A DNA stretch of 25,688 bases from CAZART01 sp964487555 (GTDB lineage Bacteria; Bacteroidota; Rhodothermia; Rhodothermales; VXPQ01): positions 1 to 25,688 of the forward strand of contig CAZART010000077.1 of NCBI GenBank assembly GCA_964487555.1, written 5' to 3'. Within the stretch, counting starts at the first letter, position 1, and every line of letters starts with the position of its first letter. The notes beneath the pieces are model-generated. The model saw nothing but the letters and a program-made list of their open reading frames with translations, did not search any database and was not told the origin of the DNA. Positions 7,977-17,000 of this stretch are shown here, in pieces. A program made the translations under genes and the position numbers.

Positions 7977-8743
7977 CACCATTCCCTCGATCGCTATTCA
8001 CGGCCCTGTTGATGCTCGGCCTGGCGTTCTCCGCCTGCACGAGCACCCCCGAGGTGCAGCGCATCGTCGATCGGGCCATCGAGGCACATGGCGGTGCCGA
8101 TCGGCTTGACGGAACGATCATCCAATTCGATTTCCGCGACCGGCGGTTCACGCTGCAGCACGACGGCGGCCTCTTTCATTATGAGCGAACCTTCCCGGAC
8201 TCGAGTGTGCGCATCCGCGACGTAATGACCAACGACGGTGTTTATCGGGAGATCGACGGCCGCCGCGTCGAACTCTCCGAGTCGATGCGAAACTCCGTCC
8301 TCTCCGGCGTAAATTCCGTGTCATACTTCGTCTTATTGCCGTTCAAATTGAACGACCCAGCCGTGCGGAAACGGCACCTCGGCACGAGTACGATAGCCGG
8401 CGAACCGTACGACAAGGTTGAGATAACGTTTGCTGAGGAAGGCGGCGGACGTGACTATCGGGATCGTTTCGTGTACTGGTTTCATCAAGACCGGCACACG
8501 ATGGACTATTTCGCGTACGATTTTGAGGAGGATTACGGCGGAACGCGGTTTCGCGAGGCGGTTCGCCCGCGTGTGGTCGGCGGTATTCGGTTCGTTGATC
8601 ACGTAAACTATACGTCCGACCTCTTTCCCGCCCCCGGCGACTCCATCGAACATTACGATCGCGCCTTTGAAGACGGCGAAGTGCGCTTCGTCTCTGAAAT
8701 CATCCACGAAAACGTAAGCGTTGAACCCATCCACTCGGATTGA
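7973..8743 (+). CDS. DUF6503-like lipoprotein
   Basis: A 256-residue lipoprotein. The signal peptide ends LAFSAC, with Cys22 as the lipidated residue after the cut. The body opens with VDRAIEAHGGADRLDG, the AHGG hallmark of a Bacteroidota secreted family (DUF6503-like) with a lipoprotein-carrier-like beta fold. Later stretches (FDFRDRRFTLQHDGG; EPYDKVEITFAEEGGGRDYRDRFVYWFHQDRHTMDYFAYDF) fit the same family: strands with a description of yield similar to LolA/outer-membrane sorting proteins. No enzymatic motif is seen and the substrate is unknown. It overlaps the upstream gene by four bases and is followed 28 bases later by the DUF2911 gene. The DUF assignment is from recalled motifs and is moderate. 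Confidence 0.82.
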   Translation: MTPFPRSLFTALLMLGLAFSACTSTPEVQRIVDRAIEAHGGADRLDGTIIQFDFRDRRFTLQHDGGLFHYERTFPDSSVRIRDVMTNDGVYREIDGRRVELSESMRNSVLSGVNSVSYFVLLPFKLNDPAVRKRHLGTSTIAGEPYDKVEITFAEEGGGRDYRDRFVYWFHQDRHTMDYFAYDFEEDYGGTRFREAVRPRVVGGIRFVDHVNYTSDLFPAPGDSIEHYDRAFEDGEVRFVSEIIHENVSVEPIHSD

Positions 8744-8771
8744 CACCTTCCTTCACCAACCCATCTTCATT

Positions 8772-9350
8772 ATGAATGCTACCATGATACAACGGACCAT
8801 TTCCCTACTCGCCTTCGGCGCTCTCGTGCTTACGATGCTCGTCGGACAGCGTGCCGCCGCTCAGGACGTAGTTCCGGCACCGGATCCGCGTCCCAGCCCG
8901 CTGTCGCTGGCCCAGATCACGCTCGACGACGGCACCTACGTGAAGATTCATTACAGCTCACCTCGAATGCGCGGCCGCGACATATTCGGCGGCCTCGTCC
9001 CCTTCGAGCAGGTGTGGCGATTCGGCGCCAATGAGGCGACCGAGATGACCGTGACGCAGCCGGTCGTCTTCGGCGGAGAGGAGATCGAGGCCGGAACGTA
9101 CGGTGTCTTCGCCATTCCCGGTGAGGAAGTCTGGACAATCATCCTCAATAAAAATCTCGGGCAGTGGGGCGCATTTTCCTATGCGGACGAGGAGGATTAC
9201 ACGCGCATCACCGTACCAGCCGAGCAGGCCGACAAATCCTACGAGGCCTTCACGATCACCCTGGAAGAGAACGGGGGCGGATCCGGCGCCACGATGGTAG
9301 CAGTTTGGGATAGGACGCGGGTCTCGGTGCCCATCGAACCACGCGACTAA
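8772..9350 (+). CDS. secreted DUF2911 protein
   Basis: A 192-residue secreted protein of the DUF2911 family, common in Bacteroidota and relatives and of unknown function. The ATG at 8772 gives a signal peptide (ISLLAFGALVLTMLVGQRAAAQ). An in-frame start at 8721 would overlap the previous gene and disrupt the signal; ATG 8784 is also possible. The family core is plain: ITLDDGTYVKIHYSSPRMRGRDIFGG, VPFEQVWRFGANEATEMTV, then GTYGVFAIPGEEVWTIILNKN and WGAFSYADEEDYTRITV. The stop codon TAA at 9348-9350 is inside the first unit of the 22-bp array that follows, so the last codons (Pro-Arg-Asp-stop) are themselves the template of the array. Confidence 0.92.
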   Translation: MNATMIQRTISLLAFGALVLTMLVGQRAAAQDVVPAPDPRPSPLSLAQITLDDGTYVKIHYSSPRMRGRDIFGGLVPFEQVWRFGANEATEMTVTQPVVFGGEEIEAGTYGVFAIPGEEVWTIILNKNLGQWGAFSYADEEDYTRITVPAEQADKSYEAFTITLEENGGGSGATMVAVWDRTRVSVPIEPRD

Positions 9351-9556
9351 GCGCGATGCGCCGTGCGACTAAGCGCGACGCCGTGCGGCTAAACGCGGTA
9401 CACCGTGCGGCTGAGCGCGATACGCCGTGCGGCTAAACGCGGTGTGGCATGCGGCTGAGTCTCGGTGCGACACGCGGCTGAACGCGGTGCGCCATGCGGC
9501 TGAACGCGGTGCGCCGTGCGGCTGAACGCGTGCGCCATGCGGCTGAGCCCGGTGCG
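9339..9556. repeat. 22-bp array incorporating the DUF2911 stop codon
   Basis: About ten units of roughly 22 bp follow one another, with consensus CCGTGCGGCTGAACGCGGTG plus CG. The first unit (from 9339) contains the real last codons of the DUF2911 gene: CCA CGC GAC TAA. Each later unit keeps a TAA or TGA at the same place (GACTAA, GGCTAA, GGCTGA). Some units are 20-23 bp, so the repeated stops fall in all reading frames. The array ends about 46 bp before the ppc start. Confidence 0.9.
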
Positions 9557-9602
9557 ACAGGTACACCACGCGAGCAGAGAAGTCAAACAAAGAGGACGGC
9601 AA

Positions 9603-12437
9603 ATGTCCGAGATTCGGCGCGACGGCCTAAATGTAGAAGCTGAAGGAACGGGCATTTCGCGTCCCCTCAGCCGCCAGGTGAATCTGCTGGGCACCCTTCT
9701 GGGTCAGGCGGTTCAGCAGCAAGCCGGGAATGAGATGCTCGATCTGATCGAGGAGCTCCGCCTTGCCTGCAAGCGAGCCGCTCAGGAAAACAACCCGGAG
9801 ATACGTGATCAGACGGCGCAGAGAATCGCGGATCTAGGCGACGAAGAGATTCTATGGCTCCTGCGTTCGTATACGGCGTTTTTCCACCTCGTGAACAAGG
9901 CCGAACAGGAAGAGATCATCCGGATCAACCGCGAGCGCGCCCGGCAGAGCACGCCGGAGGAGCCACGATCCGAGTCCATCGCCGAGGCCATTGCGCATTT
10001 AAAGGAGTCCGGCTACACGTTGCAGGAGGTCATAGACCTGCTTGGCACACTCGACATCCAACCGACGCTGACGGCCCACCCCACGGAGGCGCGGCGCCGC
10101 AGCATCCTCTACAAACAGCAGCATATCGCTCATCTCCTCTCCGAAATCAGCCGGTCGCGGCAGACGCCGGAGGAGGAGGAATACTCCTTCTCAGAGATCC
10201 GAAACCAGATTGCGCTGCTGCTCGCGACCGACGAAGTCCGCGCGGAGCGTCCAAGCGTCGAAGATGAAGTGGAGCAGGGCCTATACTTCGTCCGAAACGC
10301 GATCTGGCAGACCATCCCGGAGATTTACGAGGACGTCCGCCGCGCCCTACACACCTACTACGCGTCTTCGCCCGATCTCCCGGTCTTCCTGCGATATCGC
10401 TCATGGATCGGAAGCGACCGCGACGGCAATCCGAACGTGACGGCGGACGTTACGCGCCGCACCTTCGCGCGGCAGCGACTCACGGCCTTCGAACTGTTCC
10501 ACGAAGAGCTGCGAGAGCTTCGTCGTGAGATCAGCATCTCCAGCCGGCTGGCGCCGGTGCCGCCGGAGCTTGACGATTCGATATCTCGGGATCAGAAGGA
10601 TCTCGACGTCGGGGATCAGCTGCAGCGCATCTATCAGCACGAGCCCTATCGGCTGAAGCTGAGCTACGTGATGGCTCGCATCGACACGATGCGTGCGGAA
10701 GCGCGAAGTACGCTCAACGGCGTGACCATGCGCGATCCGGACGCCGTGCGACAGTGGGAATACGACAGCTCGGCATTCGTGCGTGACCTCGAGCTCATTC
10801 GCGACTGTTTGTCATCGACCGGTTTTGACATTTACGTCGTTTCCGGGCAGCTCAGCCGCATGCTAATCCGAGCGCGCACCTTCGGCTTTCACATGGCGGC
10901 GCTCGACGTGCGCCAGCACTCCGGCGTCCACGAGCAGGCCGTCACGGCACTGCTTCAGGTGGCCGGCGTGCACGACGATTATGCCTCCCTGGATGAAAAT
11001 GAGAAGCTGGACGTTCTTGCCGCCGAGCTGGCGAATCCGCGGCCTCTTCTGCCCCGGGGGGCGAACCTGCCGGACGTAGCGACCATGGTCGTCGAGGGCT
11101 TCGACGTCATCCGCGACATTCTCGAACAAGAACCCAAGGCCGTCGGCAGCTACATCGTGAGCATGACGCATACCGTCAGCGACTTGCTCGAAACGATGCT
11201 GCTGGCGAAAGAGGCCGGGTTGTGGGCGATGCGCGACGGCAAGGTTGAATGCCCCCTGGATCTCGTTCCGCTGTTCGAGACCATCGACGATCTCGAAGTA
11301 GGTGACGAGTTGATGGAGGTCCTTTTCACGCATCCGATCTACCGGCAGCAGCTCGAAGCGCGCGGGAATTTTCAGGAAATCATGCTCGGTTACTCGGACA
11401 GCAACAAGGACGGCGGTTACTGGATGGCAAACTGGGCGCTGCACAAAGCGCAGCAGAAGCTCGGCGCGGTGTGCCGCCGTCACGACGTGAGCCTCCGGCT
11501 CTTCCACGGCCGCGGTGGAACCGTCGGACGCGGCGGCGGCCGTGCGAATCAGGCCATCCTTGCCATGCCCCCGGTGGTGCACAACGGGCGAATCCGCTTC
11601 ACCGAGCAGGGTGAGGTCATCTCCTTCCGCTATGCGCTGCCCGACATCGCGCGCCGGCACATCGAACAGATCGTAAACGCGATGATCGTCAGCACCGGCG
11701 CCTCTGTGAAGCGGGACGGCCGCCCTTCCGAGGACATCGAGGATGACGGGCTGATGGAGGCGATCGCGCAGCGTGCCATGGGGACCTACCGCGACCTCAT
11801 CGAAGACGAGCAGCTCTGGCCCTGGTATACGCAGGTGACGCCGATCGAGCAGATCAGCCGTTTACCCATCGCGTCGCGTCCTGTATCCAGGAAATCGGCC
11901 CAAGAAGTCGATTTTGAGGGGTTGCGTGCCATCCCGTGGGTATTCGCCTGGACGCAGACCCGCTACATCGTTCCCGGCTGGTACGGAACGGGACGGGCTC
12001 TTTCGGAAACGGTCGATGAAGGCGGCCGGGAGCTGGACGAGCTGCGGCGCCTCTACGAAGAATGGACGTTCTTCCGTGCCGTCGTCGACAGCGCGCAACG
12101 CGAAATGGCCCGTGCCCGCTTTGAAATCGCCGAATACTACGCCCGGCTGGCGGACGACAGCACCGGCCCCCATCTTCACGACACAATCGCCGAAGATTTT
12201 GCACGAGCCCGAGACGCAATCTTGAAGATCACGGGCCAGGATCAGCTGCTCGGCAATAGCCCGGTCATCCTTAAGTCCATCTTTCTCAGGAATCCCTACA
12301 CGGACGTGCTAAACCTTCTGCAGGTGGAGCTGATCCGCCGCCACCGGAGCGCCGGCGCCGGCGAGCGCGATTTTCTGCGCCAGGCACTGTTCCTCAGTAT
12401 CAACGGCATCGCGGCGGCGATGCAGAGTACGGGGTGA
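9603..12437 (+). CDS. ppc: phosphoenolpyruvate carboxylase
   Basis: A 944-residue PEP carboxylase, which adds bicarbonate to phosphoenolpyruvate to give oxaloacetate and phosphate in the cytoplasm, replenishing the TCA cycle. All signature motifs are present: TAHPTEARRRSI (catalytic His159), GSDRDGNPNVT, GYSDSNKDGGYW (residues 596-607), FHGRGGTVGRGGG (catalytic His635 and Arg/Gly loop) and the C-terminal LRNPYTDVLNLLQVELIRR with an end of NGIAAAMQSTG, equivalent to the usual NTG terminus. Length is normal to slightly long. The ATG at 9603 is chosen because it follows AGAGGA at a sensible spacing and because the in-frame extension to 9516 runs through repeat DNA. It appears monocistronic. Allosteric effectors cannot be read from sequence here. 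Confidence 0.97.
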   Translation: MSEIRRDGLNVEAEGTGISRPLSRQVNLLGTLLGQAVQQQAGNEMLDLIEELRLACKRAAQENNPEIRDQTAQRIADLGDEEILWLLRSYTAFFHLVNKAEQEEIIRINRERARQSTPEEPRSESIAEAIAHLKESGYTLQEVIDLLGTLDIQPTLTAHPTEARRRSILYKQQHIAHLLSEISRSRQTPEEEEYSFSEIRNQIALLLATDEVRAERPSVEDEVEQGLYFVRNAIWQTIPEIYEDVRRALHTYYASSPDLPVFLRYRSWIGSDRDGNPNVTADVTRRTFARQRLTAFELFHEELRELRREISISSRLAPVPPELDDSISRDQKDLDVGDQLQRIYQHEPYRLKLSYVMARIDTMRAEARSTLNGVTMRDPDAVRQWEYDSSAFVRDLELIRDCLSSTGFDIYVVSGQLSRMLIRARTFGFHMAALDVRQHSGVHEQAVTALLQVAGVHDDYASLDENEKLDVLAAELANPRPLLPRGANLPDVATMVVEGFDVIRDILEQEPKAVGSYIVSMTHTVSDLLETMLLAKEAGLWAMRDGKVECPLDLVPLFETIDDLEVGDELMEVLFTHPIYRQQLEARGNFQEIMLGYSDSNKDGGYWMANWALHKAQQKLGAVCRRHDVSLRLFHGRGGTVGRGGGRANQAILAMPPVVHNGRIRFTEQGEVISFRYALPDIARRHIEQIVNAMIVSTGASVKRDGRPSEDIEDDGLMEAIAQRAMGTYRDLIEDEQLWPWYTQVTPIEQISRLPIASRPVSRKSAQEVDFEGLRAIPWVFAWTQTRYIVPGWYGTGRALSETVDEGGRELDELRRLYEEWTFFRAVVDSAQREMARARFEIAEYYARLADDSTGPHLHDTIAEDFARARDAILKITGQDQLLGNSPVILKSIFLRNPYTDVLNLLQVELIRRHRSAGAGERDFLRQALFLSINGIAAAMQSTG

Positions 12438-12450
12438 GGGGGGGTGGGGC

Positions 12451-12787
12451 GAGGATCGAGGATCGAGGATCGAGGGGGGAGGATCGAGGATCGCGGATCG
12501 TGGATCGAGGGGTGAGGATCGAGGATCGCGGATCGTGGATCGAGGGAGGAGGATCGAGGATCGCGGATCGCACAAGGATCGCGGATCGCGGATTGTTGTG
12601 GAATCAGGATCGTGGTTGCGTGGGCGATGATTGTGGATCGTGGTTGGGTGGGCGATGATTCTGGATCGTGGGATCCGGCGCGCCGTTTTCAAGATCTTGG
12701 ATTCGGACTCGTGGGTTGGGTTGCCGACTGGCGGCTGCGGATCGGGGCTGCGGATCGGGGCTGCGGATCGGGGCTGCGAAACCTGGT
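12451..12787. repeat. GATC-rich array of 35-bp and 13-bp units
   Basis: GGATCGAGG, GGATCGCGG and GGATCGTGG motifs repeat from directly after the ppc stop. By eye there are about two dozen GATC sites in this span. Three 35-bp units start at 12481, 12516 and 12551. A second family of 13-bp units (CTGCGGATCGGGG) runs three times at 12735-12773 with a partial fourth copy. Between them are degraded copies with GATTGT/GATGAT variants. The unit is strongly G-rich on the + strand. Confidence 0.85.
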
Positions 12788-13038
12788 CGTGGAAGGATTT
12801 GAGGGCCGCGAATCTCGCGTACGTGGTCGCGGCGGGGATGATCGTCAATCTTATCGCCGATCCACGCTCATCTGCGCGGAAGGATGTCGTCCCACCCGCA
12901 CGAATCCGCCTGACGCCCCGTCTTGACTGGTTCATATCACCTGATGCCGTTGATTGGGCCTGAGCATTCGTATGGTCGGGTCGTTCGTCCAGATGCTCGA
13001 GATAATTTCGCAGGTGCCGGCCGGTTCAGTCCAGGTGA

Positions 13039-13310
13039 GCGGACTTAATCCGCGAGCGCGGACAGAGAATCCGCACGCGCGGACGCGGATTCCGCAGGCG
13101 CGGACGAAGAATCCGCAGGCGCAGACGCGGATTCCGCAGGTGCGGATACAGATTCCGCAGACACGGACGCGGATTTCGCTAGAGCGGACACAGATTCCGC
13201 TGGCGCGGACGAAGAATCCGCTGGCGCGGACACGGATTCCGCAGGCGCGGACGAAGACTCAGCGAACGCGGACGAAGTATCCGCAGGGGCGGACGAAGAT
13301 TCCGCAGGCA
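13039..13310. repeat. 21-bp tandem array, about thirteen units
   Basis: Units based on GCGGACGCGGATTCCGCAGG plus C repeat about thirteen times; all but the first are 21 bp. Variation alternates between GCGGAT and GAAGAA/GAAGAT in the middle of the unit. The array reads open in several frames, on + as Ala-Asp-x-Asp/Glu-Ser-Ala-Gly and on - as Ser-x-Ser-Ala-Pro-Ala-Glu/Asp. A related half copy (CGCGGATTCC then GGCGCGGAGCG) sits at about 13383-13408 across the stop codon of the methyltransferase gene. Confidence 0.88.
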
Positions 13311-13350
13311 TAGTCAGAGAGCCCGGAGCATAGGCGGTCTCATAGACCAC
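13045..13350 (-). CDS. possible Ser/Ala/Pro repeat protein (doubtful)
   Basis: A 101-residue frame starting with GTG at 13350, with an in-frame ATG 13 codons later, reads heptads such as SSSAPAE, SVSAPAD and SASAPAE through the 21-bp array to a stop at 13045. It lies 43 bases after the methyltransferase stop on the same strand, where a third operon gene could be. In favour: unit differences fall often on third codon positions (GCA/GCT/GCG, TCC/TCA on the + strand), and third positions of this frame coincide with those of the + acidic frame. Against: a 21-bp array opens such frames by chance, there is no signal peptide, and no non-repetitive domain. I consider it more likely a by-product of the array than a gene. 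Confidence 0.22.
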   Translation of the reverse strand: MVYETAYAPGSLTMPAESSSAPADTSSAFAESSSAPAESVSAPADSSSAPAESVSALAKSASVSAESVSAPAESASAPADSSSAPAESASARADSLSALAD

Positions 13351-13393
13351 CTCTGTAAAATGAGTCGCCGATGCATCGCCGGCGCGGATTCCC

Positions 13394-14074
13394 TCACGGC
13401 GCGGAGCGTTCGAAAAGTAGCAGAGTGTGGCGATAGAGCATCGTCGGCGCGAAGTAGTTATCCTCCTGAATCAACTTCAGGCTGCCGTCCCGCAGCATTA
13501 GGCGCTTCTGGTCATCCGGCTCGCGGATGTAGTCGCCGCGATCCGCCGCATAAAGAAATCGCGAGACAGGATTCGATGGAATGGGATAGAGATCCAGCAC
13601 GAACAGAAAACGGGTCCGTGGAACGATGCGCTCGAGCAGTGCGGCCGTCTGTTCGTCGGAAAGATGGTGCAGCACGCTGACGAGCTGCGTCAAGTCAAAC
13701 CGGCCCGGCAATTCTTCCTCCGTAGGATCGAGACACATGAACGTCTTATCCGGATCATCGGCATAGCGGGCGGCGGCCGCTTCTACGAATTCCGGAGCAA
13801 CGTCGACGCCGAGATACGGGCCGCGCGCGGTCACCGCCCAGTTGCCCGTTCCACATCCGACGTCGGCCACGGACTTATAGGGCACATCCTTCAGGAACCG
13901 GCGGATCTGTCGTTCCTTGCCCCCATCCACCAGAAACTGATAGGCATTGAAAACGGCGGGGCGATCGAAGAGATGGTAGATCCGGCGGTAGAGGCCCGAT
14001 GAAGTAAACGTTTCGAAGGAAGGCACGCGCTGGCAGTCGGTCGGTGGCGGAGGCGGTTGAACCTCAATGCTCAC
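13394..14074 (-). CDS. class I SAM-dependent methyltransferase
   Basis: A 226-residue Rossmann-fold methyltransferase. Motif I is VADVGCGTGNW (residues 69-79), the S-adenosylmethionine-binding loop; the acidic residue after strand 2 is Asp91 in GVDVAPEFVEAA; LTQLVSVLHHLSDEQ is the post-motif II region typical of small-molecule and lipid methyltransferases of the UbiE/type-11 kind. FVLDLYPIPSNPVSRFLYAADRGDYIREPDD resembles class I enzymes of unknown substrate. The GTG start at 14074 overlaps the end of the upstream pilB-like gene by 11 bases, suggesting translational coupling. The substrate cannot be told; a role linked to pili is possible only from position. The C-terminus ends RSAP, where a repeat half copy crosses the stop codon. 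Confidence 0.88.
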   Translation of the reverse strand: MSIEVQPPPPPTDCQRVPSFETFTSSGLYRRIYHLFDRPAVFNAYQFLVDGGKERQIRRFLKDVPYKSVADVGCGTGNWAVTARGPYLGVDVAPEFVEAAAARYADDPDKTFMCLDPTEEELPGRFDLTQLVSVLHHLSDEQTAALLERIVPRTRFLFVLDLYPIPSNPVSRFLYAADRGDYIREPDDQKRLMLRDGSLKLIQEDNYFAPTMLYRHTLLLFERSAP

Positions 14075-17000
14075 CGGCCGTGACGCGAATGAGTTCCGTG
14101 ACCGAGGTATCGCCCTGTTTGACGATTTCCCGAGCCGATCCGCGCAGCGTGAGCATGCCGTCGGCGACGGCCTGCCGGCGAAGTCCGTCCTCGTCGATCA
14201 TCTCGTTCGACAGCACGATCCTGCGGCGAACTTCGTCGGTGAACACCATCGTTTCCGTAATTGCGCGGCGGCCCTTGTATCCGGATCCTGCGCATGCGCG
14301 GCAGTCCGGTTTGTGGCCTTCATCGTAGAATCGTGCCTGCGCGAGTTCCCGCGGCGTGAAGCCTAGTCTTTGAAGCATCTCGTGATCGAGATTCGTCGCG
14401 GGCCGCTTGCACTTCGGGCAGAGCGTTCGAAGGAGGCGCTGGGCAACGACCAGATTGATGGCGTAGGCAATCAAGAACGGCTCTACGCCCATTTTGTAGA
14501 GGCGGCTGACCGCGCTCGGGGCATCATTCGTATGGAGCGTAGAGAACGTGAGGTGCCCGGTATTCGCCAGTTTGATGGCGAGCTCCGCCGTCTCGCGGTC
14601 GCGCATCTCACCGACCATTACGATGTCGGGATCATGTCGGAGAATCGAGCGAAGTGCCTGCTCGAGCGCCAGTTTGTGGCTTAGCTTTATCTGGCGCACG
14701 CCAGGAATCACGTATTCGACGGGATCCTCCACTGTAAGGACGTTGACTTTCGGCGTAACGACCTGATGCAGCGCGGCAAACAGCGTGGTGGTCTTACCGG
14801 AGCCCGTCGGTCCGGTGAGGATGACCATCCCGTGCGGTTGGCGAATCGCCCACTCGAATTTCGACCGTGCGCTGTCAAGGAGACCGAGCCTCCCGAGATC
14901 AGTAATGACCTTCCGGTCGTCGAGCACGCGAATGACGATGCTTTCGGATCGGATTTCCTGATTCGCATTGGCGACGGGCAACACCGACACGCGATAGCGA
15001 ATGAGGGTGTCGTCGACTTTCCGCTGGATAAATCCATCCTGGGCCGTGTCGCGTTCGAAGCGATCGACGTTCAGCGTGTTGTCCTTCACGACGGCGAGGA
15101 AAGCCTCCGGATGCACGCGCTCTTCGCGGTGCCAACACTCGAGCTCGCCGTCCAGACGGAAATGGATTTCGATCTGCTTCCGCGGATTCGGGAAAATGTG
15201 GATGTCCGACACGCCGCGCCGCACCGCCTCGACGAGCGCAGCCTCAAAAAGGTTGATGAGCGACGAGCGGCTGATTTCGGCCTCGAGAGCATCCTCATCG
15301 ATGAGTGAGCTGCTTTGATCATAGCTCGTCCCCAGATCGAAGGCGAACTCGTCGGAGCTGACGCGATCCAGGTACTCGTTTCGCTTCGGGAACGCCTCCT
15401 GGATGAGGGCCTCAATTTCGGCCTCGGGAGCGTACTGAAGCTCGAAGCTCTCGAGCTTGAGCTCGCGCATCAGGCGATTGACGTCAGGACGCGAAGGATC
15501 ATGGGAGATAAAGATGATCCGCTGTTCTTTTTTCTGCGCATGCGTCTCTTTCCGGATCGGCAGGACGCGCAGTTTGTTCATCCGATCCCAGAAGGTCTCG
15601 GCGAAGTTGTCTTTTTGCGTCTTGATGAATGCCGCTGCGGCTTTTTTATCGACGTGAGCCTCTTTGAAGGCGTAGACCTGCGCGGCTTCGGCAAAGATCT
15701 TGTCGCGGTCGAAGGCCGGGTCCATGGTAAGAACGCGCCAGAGCGGTTCTTTGGATTTTCCACCGGACTGCTTCTGCCACCGGCGGTGCGCTTTCTCGAC
15801 GGCGTCGATCTGCACGACCTGCTTGAAGAGAAGCATGATTACGACGCGATCGCGGAGATCGAGCGCCGAAAAACCTTCATCGGATTCGACGTCTTCGCCG
15901 GCAACCGGAGAGGTGGTCCTCCGCGCCGGAGCGTCGACCTGTGTGAATTGGGAGAGATCGTTCCAGGGTTCAAGAGGCTCTTCGGTCTCCTCCTTCCCGT
16001 TACCGTCCTCCTCGACAGCAGGAGCTTCGAAGCCGTCGCCGCGAATGGCCCCGTTGTCGACTCCGTCGTCCGGCACGGAGCGAACCCCTAAGCCATCGTC
16101 GTGAGTAGCGGATATCTCGAATCCGCCGCCAAGGAGACTTTCGCTCGTGCGCCCCTCACTGTGGAGTATATCGCTCCCATCGCCATCGATCGTTTCGCTC
16201 GCGCTCCCGTCGCCATTGAGCGTTTCGCTCGCGCTCTCATCGGCGCGGTGGACTTCCCTTGCGCTCCCATCGCCGCGGAGGGCTTCCCTTGCGCTCCCAT
16301 CGCCGCGCAGGGTTTCCCTTGCGCTCCCATCGCTGTGCAGGGTTTCCCTTGCGTGCTTATCGCCGTGGGCGGTATCGCCGCCGTTCCCGGGAATGGGTGC
16401 GTTAAGTTCGTCACCCTGTGTGGAAGGGCGCTCATCTCCGTCACCCTGCGCGGCGGGGCGCTCAAATCCGTCGCCTCGTCCGGTGGGGCGTTCATATCCG
16501 TCGCCTCGTGCGGCGGGGCGCTCATATCCTTCGCCCTGTGCGGCGGGGTGCTCATATCCGTCGCCTCGTGCGGCAGGGCGCTCATATCCGTCGCCTCGTG
16601 CGACGGGGCGTTCATATCCTTCGCCTCCTCGTGCGGCAGGGCGCTCATATCCGTCACCCGGTGCGGCGGGGCGTTCATATCCTTCGCCTCCTCGTGCGGC
16701 AGGGCGCTCATATCCGTCACCCGGTGCGGCGGGGTGCTCATGTCCGTCGCCCGGTGCGGCGGGGCGCTCATATCCGTCACCCGGCGCGGTGGGGCGTTCA
16801 TATCCGTCACCCTGAGCTGCGGGGGGCTCATGTCCGTCGCCTCTGGAGTGGGCGCCGGCCTGCCCGGCACCGGAAGAACGATGTCCTCGACCTGCGTCAT
16901 CGACGCCGTCGCGGGACCGACTGACACCAAGTCTGGAGGACGGCGGAGGGGTGGGTGGCGGAGGGTTGTCGCCGGGCGAGAAGAGGGGCCGATGCGTGTA

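Larger units (their letters stand above)
12438..13393. other. 956-bp convergent spacer, two arrays, no firm gene
   Basis: Between the ends of ppc (+) and the methyltransferase (-). It contains a GATC-rich array (12451-12787), about 250 bp of non-repetitive sequence (12788-13038) and a 21-bp array (13039-13310). Open frames across it arise from repeat periods; one at 12631-12963 ends in sequence such as ADPRSSARKDVVPPARIRL without recognisable similarity and is not called. The only candidate gene is the low-confidence repetitive frame listed at 13045-13350. Confidence 0.65.

Noticed and set aside
9516..9602. Upstream start for ppc
   Set aside because: The extension is repeat DNA; the ATG at 9603 has a purine-rich AGAGGA before it and gives a normal N-terminus.
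12451..12787. Replication origin
   Set aside because: GATC density alone comes from the tandem unit; no dnaA, DnaA-box cluster or AT-rich unwinding region is seen.
12309..12935. Minus-strand ORF of 208 residues after ppc
   Set aside because: Most of it is repeated DPRSS/ILDP peptides from the GATC array and it overlaps the 3' end of ppc.
12631..12963. Plus-strand ORF of 110 residues in the ppc/methyltransferase spacer
   Set aside because: The first half is repeat-derived; the last 50 residues have no recognisable similarity, no good start and no neighbour support.
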